From CAYXUW01 sp964468375 (GTDB lineage: Bacteria > Planctomycetota > Phycisphaerae > Sedimentisphaerales > Anaerobacaceae): a stretch of 20,014 nucleotides of DNA. A program made the translations under genes and the position numbers. This document shows positions 14,844 to 20,014 of the stretch, piece by piece (the first letter of the stretch is position 1; each line of letters begins with the position of its first letter). Location: the NCBI GenBank assembly GCA_964468375.1, contig CAYXUW010000031.1:1-20014 (forward strand). The letters run 5' to 3'. Under the pieces are notes generated by a model. It was given only the letters and a program-made list of their open reading frames with translations. It was not told the origin of the DNA and did not search any database.

Positions 14844-15695
14844 ATGCGTAAGAGCTTTTGGTTAAAAACACTTGTTTTGTCCATTGCGATGGTTTTTGTG
14901 CTGGCGGTGATAGTTGCGGTTAGATTACAGTTTTTAGGCATAGGGAGTTCTATAGCCGCCGGACAAGAGGATACGCGGACATTCTTTACACAATTTGTTA
15001 TAGCCGGCGGGCCAATAGTGTGGTTTATTCTTTTGCCGATGTCACTTATTACAGTTTTTTTAATAGCCGAGCACAGTTTCACCATTCGTCGTAAAAACCT
15101 TTTACCTAACGGTGTAGGCGGGCAGATTGTCGAGGTAGTGCGGCAGTTCGGGCCGAGACAATTGATGGCGAGGTTTGCAGACAAAAATGATTTTGTCAGT
15201 GTTGCAGTTGTCAGGGCGGTTGCGCACAGCAGGGGCGATTGGTTCCGGATGCGGAGCTTGCTTGCTGAGTCATTGCAGGAGCAGGCAGGAGGGCTTTTAC
15301 GTCGGCTTGACTGGCTTAATCTAATTGGTAATGTCTCACCGATGGTTGGTTTGTTCGGGACGGTTTTTGGTATGATAAAGCTATTCAACGCCATTGTGGC
15401 GGCGGGCGGTCAGCCGCAACCGTCGCAACTGGCTGACGGCATATCGGTTGCGCTGGTGACAACATTTTGGGGTTTATTTATTGCGATACCGGCATTGGCG
15501 GCGCACGGAGTGTTTCGAAACCGCATCGAGACGCTGGCAAACGACGCAGTGGTTGAGGCAGAGAATGTAGTTCCGGAGATGAGACGCAGCTTAGAGCAAA
15601 GCAGAGTTGATGAGCCGAAGCATAAGCCGCCGATTCAAAGCGTTAGAAGCAAACCAAGAGGAACGGCCGGTGAGTCCCAGCCATTGCGAAGATGA
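14844..15695 (+). CDS. MotA/TolQ/ExbB-family proton channel protein
   Basis: Inner-membrane stator subunit that, with ExbD, turns proton flow into motion of a partner protein. Helices: about 8-30 (an extra N-terminal helix or uncleaved signal), 49-75, 157-184 and 200-223. The family core is clear in SPMVGLFGTVFGMIKLF (165-181) and ISVALVTTFWGLFIAIPALA (200-219), with channel threonines at 173 and 206/207. The cytoplasmic loop (about 78-155) and C-terminal tail (225-283, basic and Pro-rich) are as expected. The tail is longer than in E. coli ExbB. No good ribosome site precedes the ATG, and the gap of 24 bases after the VWA gene suggests coupling. Identification to family is firm; calling it ExbB rather than TolQ is not possible from sequence. 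Confidence 0.9.
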   Translation: MRKSFWLKTLVLSIAMVFVLAVIVAVRLQFLGIGSSIAAGQEDTRTFFTQFVIAGGPIVWFILLPMSLITVFLIAEHSFTIRRKNLLPNGVGGQIVEVVRQFGPRQLMARFADKNDFVSVAVVRAVAHSRGDWFRMRSLLAESLQEQAGGLLRRLDWLNLIGNVSPMVGLFGTVFGMIKLFNAIVAAGGQPQPSQLADGISVALVTTFWGLFIAIPALAAHGVFRNRIETLANDAVVEAENVVPEMRRSLEQSRVDEPKHKPPIQSVRSKPRGTAGESQPLRR

Positions 15696-15722
15696 TTTAC
15701 TTCCGGTGGAGAGATAGAGTTT

Positions 15723-16199
15723 ATGTCTTTCAGGATTGAAGGGCGATTTCGAAGCGGCGTTCAGTCATTTAATATGACGCCGATTATAGACATTGTGTTT
15801 TTGCTCATCATATTTTTTTTGGTGGTTTGCCAGTTTATCGAGGCAGAGAATTTTCCCGTTACTGTACCGGACGGCTGTGAGTTTGCCCAAAGCGAGTTGA
15901 ACCACCGGTCTCAGCTGACGACGGTTACGGTTATGAGAACGGCTGAAGAGGGAAGCTGTTTTGCGGTTGGGTCGGAAAAAATCTCGGTCTCAGGCCGTTC
16001 GGTAATAGTTGAAAAGCTGGCTGAATTGATAGATGCCCGGCTGAAGGATTTGCCGCCTGAAGACAGGATTGTTACTCTGCGTATTGATAAAGATATTTGT
16101 TTTGGCGAAGCACAATATGCACTGGCGGGGATTGCTGGAAGCATCGCTACAAATGTTCAGTTAGCGGCGCTGCAAAACGAACGGGCGGACCTGGAGTAA
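15723..16199 (+). CDS. ExbD/TolR-family biopolymer transport protein
   Basis: Partner of the preceding ExbB-like channel. A short cytoplasmic N-terminus (SFNMTPIIDIVFLLIIFFLV, 16-35) runs into the single membrane helix and carries the essential protonatable Asp23. The periplasmic domain (about 45-158) has the expected pattern, ending in a DKDICFGEAQYALAGIAGSI segment like the usual D...Y..V...I....G of ExbD. Length (158) is slightly above the E. coli protein. GGAGAGA lies 8-12 bases before the ATG. This is the last gene of the + strand run; clpX converges on it with a 25-base gap and no clear terminator in between. Confidence 0.9.
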   Translation: MSFRIEGRFRSGVQSFNMTPIIDIVFLLIIFFLVVCQFIEAENFPVTVPDGCEFAQSELNHRSQLTTVTVMRTAEEGSCFAVGSEKISVSGRSVIVEKLAELIDARLKDLPPEDRIVTLRIDKDICFGEAQYALAGIAGSIATNVQLAALQNERADLE

Positions 16200-16224
16200 C
16201 CTTTCCACTGTCGGCGTATAAAAT

Positions 16225-17499
16225 TTATGCTGATTCTTTCTTTGTTTTTTGCTGTTTCGCGGTTGACAGTTTAGCTTTGCCTTCGACGATATCGCGTGTT
16301 ATTAGATATGTTGCTCCTTTTTGCTCCTCGGGAAGTTGATACATCAAATCGACCATTAATTCTTCGGTAATAGAGCGAAGAGCCCTGGCGCCGGTATCCC
16401 GCTTTAGCGCTTTTTGTGCCAGTGCGTGCAGGCCGCCTTCCGTGAATTGGAGCTCGGCACTTTCCATTTCGAAGAATTTTTGATATTGCTTAATGAGGGC
16501 GTTCTTCGGCTTGGTTAGTATGTCGATGAGCGCTTTTTCATCAAGTGCCGACAGGGCGGTTATTACCGGCAGTCGTCCCACCATTTCGGGAATCATTCCG
16601 TATTCGATGATGTCTTCCGGTATGACCTGCTGGATTATGTCGCTGTATTCGGTTTTTTCGTCGGTTCGGCCGGCCAATTCCGAATCAAAGCCAATCATTT
16701 TTTTGCCGAGTCGTTTCTTGACTATATTTTCCAGCCCTGTGAATGTTCCGCCGCATATAAAAAGTATCTGGGAGGTGTCGATTTGTATGTATGATTGTTC
16801 CGGATGTTTTCTGCCGCCCTGCGGGGGGATGTTGGCTATAGTGCCTTCGAGCATTTTCAGCAGGGCCTGCTGGACGCCCTCGCCGGAGACGTCTCTGGTA
16901 ATCGAAACGTTTTGAGAAGTTTTCCCGATTTTGTCGATTTCGTCCACATAGACGATGCCTCTTTCGGCGGCTTCTATATCGTAGTCGGCTGCCTGCAGCA
17001 GCCGGAGCAGAAAATTTTCTACGTCTTCGCCGACGTATCCTGCTTCTGTGACGGTAGTGGCGTCGCATATTGCGAACGGCGCATCCAGAAAGTGCGCAAG
17101 AGTGCGGGCAAGGAGCGTTTTGCCGGAGCCGGTAGGGCCGATTAAAAGAACGTTGGATTTGTCGATTTCGACATCGTTATCATCGCTGTCGGTGTGCAGC
17201 AGACGCTTATAATGATTGTGCACTGCGACCGAAAGATATTTTTTGGCGTGTTCCTGGCTGATTACATACTGGTCGAGGTACTGTTTTATTTCTTTGGGCT
17301 TGGGCATTTCTTCGAGACTGAAGGTGGACCTGCTGATTCTTTTGCGGTTTTGCTGAATTATGTTGTGGCATAAGTCGACACACTCAGGGCAGATAAAAAC
17401 GTTGTTCGGGCCTTCTATGAACGCCTCCGTCTGGCTCGATGACCTGCCGCAGAAGCTGCAGATTACCTTGGATTTTTTATCGTTTGATTGCTTGGCCAT
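16225..17499 (-). CDS. clpX: ATP-dependent Clp protease ATP-binding subunit ClpX
   Basis: AAA+ unfoldase that feeds proteins to ClpP in the cytoplasm. The N-terminal zinc-binding domain has four cysteines (14, 17, 37, 40; C-x2-C-x19-C-x2-C). The ATPase part has Walker A GPTGSGKT (121-128), pore loop GYVG (154-157), Walker B VYVDEIDK (183-190), RKH (230-232), the ClpP-docking IGF loop (269-271), the MVGRLPVI box and sensor 2 GARALR. Because the IGF tripeptide is present, it should work with ClpP, although clpP is not in this window, whereas clpP-clpX adjacency is common elsewhere. Length 424 is standard. Ribosome site AGGA lies 7 bases before the ATG. Confidence 0.97.
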   Translation of the reverse strand: MAKQSNDKKSKVICSFCGRSSSQTEAFIEGPNNVFICPECVDLCHNIIQQNRKRISRSTFSLEEMPKPKEIKQYLDQYVISQEHAKKYLSVAVHNHYKRLLHTDSDDNDVEIDKSNVLLIGPTGSGKTLLARTLAHFLDAPFAICDATTVTEAGYVGEDVENFLLRLLQAADYDIEAAERGIVYVDEIDKIGKTSQNVSITRDVSGEGVQQALLKMLEGTIANIPPQGGRKHPEQSYIQIDTSQILFICGGTFTGLENIVKKRLGKKMIGFDSELAGRTDEKTEYSDIIQQVIPEDIIEYGMIPEMVGRLPVITALSALDEKALIDILTKPKNALIKQYQKFFEMESAELQFTEGGLHALAQKALKRDTGARALRSITEELMVDLMYQLPEEQKGATYLITRDIVEGKAKLSTAKQQKTKKESA

Positions 17500-17524
17500 T
17501 ATTATTTCCTAATCTCAAATTAAT

Positions 17525-17553
17525 ATTGTAGTTTTGGACAATCATTTAGGCAA
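17525..17553 (-). promoter_or_regulatory. Candidate clpX promoter
   Basis: On the minus strand TTGCCT (17548-17553) and TACAAT (17525-17530) are separated by exactly 17 bases, giving 4/6 and 5/6 matches to sigma-70-type boxes. Transcription would start about 18 bases before the clpX ATG. The -35 overlaps the arm of a small stem-loop at the end of the upstream gene. Confidence 0.35.
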
Positions 17554-17564
17554 GCTATTTGCCT
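17548..17564 (-). other. Small stem-loop over the stop of the helical-repeat protein gene
   Basis: AGGCAA and TTGCCT pair perfectly (6 bp) around a 5-base loop. No T-run follows on the minus strand, so it is at best a weak terminator or 3'-end structure. Confidence 0.25.
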
Positions 17565-19831
17565 TTGCTAAGGTTATTTCGGCACAAGAGCTTAAGAGAA
17601 TTCAGTTTTTCGGCCCAGAAAGGCGGGATATCGGCGAAGCTGTTTTCGAGAACTTCAATGGTATGAAGGACTTCTTGACTTTCAGTATGTGGTGATTGAG
17701 ACCAGCAGTGGAGTTCGTAGTACTTTGCCCGCCACCATTTCCAGCTTTGTCGGTTTGTCTGTGTCAGCGTATTTTTCTGGATTTCGGCTATTTCTGCCCA
17801 CAGTTGAGCGGCCTCGTCGAATTTGTTTTGTTCACAGAACAGCCGTGCCCGACAGCGCAGAAAATCCACATCGTTTTCTCCGTTATCTGCGGAGATATTT
17901 TTGAGCAGCTCATTAGCTTCCGATAGTTTTTCTTTATTTTTGTCCGCTGTCAATATGGATATTTCCGCCAGGAGCAGGGCGGATTGACGGTCGTTGAGCG
18001 ATGAGTAGCTAAACTGGGCTAATTTTTTGCAGTTCTCCATCATCTCGAGCGAATAGGGATTGTTCGGCTCTATTTTAAATTCGTCGATTTTGTCGGTGAC
18101 TTCCGCCAAAAGTTCTAAAACTTTGCCGGCAAGCGAACCGCTATCATCCTGTGTGGCCAAGAGCATGTAATGGATTGATTCATCCAGCCGTCCTAATTGC
18201 TGTAGTGCCTGTGCGTTGAATAAATCAATATTTGCACCGGTGGTGGTTTCGGCTTTCGTTAAGATTTCCAGAACTTTTTTTGCGGAAGTTTTATCTTTCG
18301 ATTCGAGAGCTATTTGACAGTATACATTTATTGCTTCCACACGCAGGGCGTTACTTTTTTTGTCCCAGCCTCGACAGCTTAATATAAAACCCTTTAGTTT
18401 TTCGAGCAGTTCATTTTGCTGTCCGGGGTTGCTTTGCATTTCATATAGTATGAGGTCCAGCTTTGCTCTATTGCGATGTTTTCCATTAGGTTGATTGGCT
18501 ATTTTTTCTAATACCTCTTTAGCTTTTGTATTCCGGCCGCAATTATTAAGAACGGTGGTATAGATATATTCCAGTTCTTGGTCGATTTTTTCTCCCGCTA
18601 TTGCGCAGTAATTGTCGAAGGATTCGAGGGCGAGAGGGCAATTAGATTCTGTGACGAAAAGATTGTATGCGAGCTTTGCGGCCTGTTCGGCGATTTTGCC
18701 GGGGGCGATGTTCAGTCTGTCGTTTTTTTTCTGCTGTTGCAGTTTACTTGTTTTTATTAAGAGATTCACTGCTTCGGCGGGAGATGAGTCTTCCAGTGTT
18801 GTTGCGGTGACATAAAGTATTAAAGGCGTCTGGAATTTTTCTGTATTTGAGAGGCGGCTTAACAGTTTTTTGTGATTTTTGGTTTTGTCTTTCCATGCGG
18901 CCAGGGCAGCCAGTTCAGCTTCTGTCGGGCTGATTTGCTGTAAGCTTTGCTTCTGTTCGAGTCGATAGGATAAATCCGACAAAGCAAGGGGGGCAATTAA
19001 ATCTTCTGTTTCCGGCCAGAGCGAGAGGGTTTTTTCAAAACCATCCGGGTCGTATTGCCGCTGGAGGAACATCAATGACAGAATCAATTCTAAATATTTG
19101 TCGTTCCAGTTTGAACGGAGTTTTTGGGCCAGTTTGTTTAGCCGGCTCGCATCAGCTTCGTGAAGCAATTTCATTTTCTCTATTAGGGCGGTTGTCGAGA
19201 GATAAATATCTGTGTAATCGGCAAATTCTTCGAATTCTCTTATCGCAGCGTTTTTGTAAGATGGTTCTGTTTGGGAGAGCAGAGCTAAAGTTTTGCCTCG
19301 TGTGAGATTTGGGTTTAATTGTCCGCTGTTTTGAATAAGCGTATCTATTTCGCTAAGTATCGAATGGAGTTTCCGATTTTGCTCCCGGCGTTCGGATGCG
19401 AGTGCCAGGTAGTAGTCGATTTCGATTTTATTTAATCTGGTAATGTAGATATCCGCGGAGAGCTTTCGCCAAAGGCCTGTTGAGCCGTATCTTTGGTCCC
19501 AGTCGCCGCCTTTATAATCTTCGATTTGCTGCTTTAGTATTTCCTGCTTGTCTGCTATTCCTTGCAGTTTCTCAGCGGCATTTTTGGCGAGTTTGTAAAG
19601 ATTTTCTTTATCGCTTTCCGTCAAAAAATTTCCGCTGTATTCATACTGCATACGCGTTTTGAAGCTTTGCTGCATAAATATATCGACGGTCAGTTTTGCG
19701 TTTTCAGATAGACGGTCGACGGCCACTTCGGTCGGGAGTGTGTCGGCTGAGGTGATGTTTGCTGATAAAAACAGAGCCGGTATGCAAAAAGCAGCTATGA
19801 TTTCGGGGATATATTTGCTCGGGGCGCCCAC
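17555..19831 (-). CDS. Large secreted helical-repeat (TPR-like) protein downstream of an ExbD gene
   Basis: A 758-residue protein without a recognised named family. I place the start at the GTG at 19831 (MGAPSKYIPEIIAAFCIPAL): it has a GGAG site 8 bases upstream, lies 5 bases after the stop of the ExbD-like gene, and gives a signal peptide ending near NITSADT. Longer frames to 19915 would run through the ExbD gene. The rest is almost wholly alpha-helical, rich in Leu/Ala/Lys/Glu, with tetratricopeptide-like helix pairs, e.g. LDLFNAQALQQLG-type spacing seen in NIDLFNAQALQQLGRLDES and DVDFLRCRARLFCEQNKFDE. It should be a periplasmic or outer-membrane-facing scaffold, probably working with the ExbB/ExbD-type motor encoded upstream. 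Function unknown. Confidence 0.7.
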   Translation of the reverse strand: MGAPSKYIPEIIAAFCIPALFLSANITSADTLPTEVAVDRLSENAKLTVDIFMQQSFKTRMQYEYSGNFLTESDKENLYKLAKNAAEKLQGIADKQEILKQQIEDYKGGDWDQRYGSTGLWRKLSADIYITRLNKIEIDYYLALASERREQNRKLHSILSEIDTLIQNSGQLNPNLTRGKTLALLSQTEPSYKNAAIREFEEFADYTDIYLSTTALIEKMKLLHEADASRLNKLAQKLRSNWNDKYLELILSLMFLQRQYDPDGFEKTLSLWPETEDLIAPLALSDLSYRLEQKQSLQQISPTEAELAALAAWKDKTKNHKKLLSRLSNTEKFQTPLILYVTATTLEDSSPAEAVNLLIKTSKLQQQKKNDRLNIAPGKIAEQAAKLAYNLFVTESNCPLALESFDNYCAIAGEKIDQELEYIYTTVLNNCGRNTKAKEVLEKIANQPNGKHRNRAKLDLILYEMQSNPGQQNELLEKLKGFILSCRGWDKKSNALRVEAINVYCQIALESKDKTSAKKVLEILTKAETTTGANIDLFNAQALQQLGRLDESIHYMLLATQDDSGSLAGKVLELLAEVTDKIDEFKIEPNNPYSLEMMENCKKLAQFSYSSLNDRQSALLLAEISILTADKNKEKLSEANELLKNISADNGENDVDFLRCRARLFCEQNKFDEAAQLWAEIAEIQKNTLTQTNRQSWKWWRAKYYELHCWSQSPHTESQEVLHTIEVLENSFADIPPFWAEKLNSLKLLCRNNLSKGK

Positions 19832-19836
19832 CCGGA

Positions 19837-20014
19837 TTACTCCGTCATTTTGAAAGTGATGTCTGTCAGTCCCGCACCGTAAAACAGATTGTATATTTTT
19901 GCGAGATGCTGCCATTTTACGTCTGCATCACAGATGATTTCTATGGGGTCGTCGGCGAATCTTTTCTGGGCAAGCAGGCAGTCTCTGATTTTTTCCATCA
20001 GAACAGCTAAATCC
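19837..20014 (-). CDS. ExbD/TolR-family protein, C-terminal part (truncated by window edge)
   Basis: A frame open from the right edge gives 58 residues ending KIYNLFYGAGLTDITFKMTE and a TAA at 19837-19839. Preceding residues include FADDPIEIICDADVKWQHLA. This is the layout of an ExbD/TolR periplasmic domain C-terminus (a conserved D, then a helix, then G...(I/V)xF). The N-terminal helix that would prove the assignment is outside the window. It is too short for an ordinary ORF cut-off and overlaps the spurious upstream extension of the next gene. An ExbB-like gene is expected further upstream. Confidence 0.65.
   Translation of the reverse strand, partial: DLAVLMEKIRDCLLAQKRFADDPIEIICDADVKWQHLAKIYNLFYGAGLTDITFKMTE

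Noticed and set aside
14813..15394. 193-codon minus-strand frame opposite the ExbB-like gene
   Set aside because: Shadow of the membrane protein gene; composition (Ser/Thr/Pro/Asn) is typical of antisense reading.
1..20014. CRISPR array, tRNA or rRNA genes
   Set aside because: No regularly spaced identical repeats and no cloverleaf-like or rRNA-like segments were recognised by eye in the gaps between genes.

Overview
The window looks like chromosomal DNA of a diderm bacterium, most likely a planctomycete of the Phycisphaerae/Sedimentisphaerales type. The reasons are a LolCDE-like lipoprotein transporter, a remnant of a large outer-membrane beta-barrel protein, ExbB/ExbD motor genes beside envelope proteins of unusual architecture, moderate GC content, frequent GTG starts and an intergenic repeat whose translation is rich in Lys/Asn/Pro/Gln. 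The taxonomic guess rests on protein style and memory, not on a search.

Left arm (1-6415, + strand). The 3' part of lysS is followed by two FtsX/LolC-type permeases and their ABC ATPase (ATGA overlap), then a branched-chain-type aminotransferase and a long-chain polyprenyl diphosphate synthase. The lysS-lolC/E-lolD order supports a role in moving lipoproteins to the outer membrane.

Middle (6416-8937). This is a repeat-rich, decayed stretch. It holds a repeat that resembles coding sequence on the minus strand, an AT-rich segment with phased A-tracts, and the first copy of a ~95-bp dispersed repeat. Next come the broken 3' end of what looks like an lptD-type barrel gene, a class II aldolase gene that stops ~45 codons early, and a small two-helix membrane protein whose perfect Shine-Dalgarno site lies in the last aldolase codons. 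Three perfect inverted repeats and the second copy of the dispersed repeat follow. The two repeat copies are in the same orientation and flank the damaged genes.

Minus-strand pair (8938-10702). A secreted beta-barrel-like protein and an S33-type alpha/beta hydrolase.

Right arm, + strand (10901-16199). A tightly packed run of rarA, 5-formyl-THF cyclo-ligase, a LysM-L,D-transpeptidase, a membrane-anchored VWA protein, ExbB and ExbD. The VWA protein has a TonB-like anchor (a Ser-x3-His pair inside its single N-terminal membrane segment, then a Lys/Pro-rich linker). With ExbB and ExbD immediately downstream, it looks like a proton-motive-force-driven envelope machine in which a VWA domain replaces the TonB C-terminal domain. 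This is the best candidate for an undescribed system.

Right edge, minus strand (16225-20014). clpX is preceded by a 758-residue secreted helical-repeat protein and, running off the edge, the C-terminus of a second ExbD-like protein. Two different ExbD-containing loci therefore face each other across clpX.

No tRNA, rRNA, CRISPR array, transposase or phage gene was seen.
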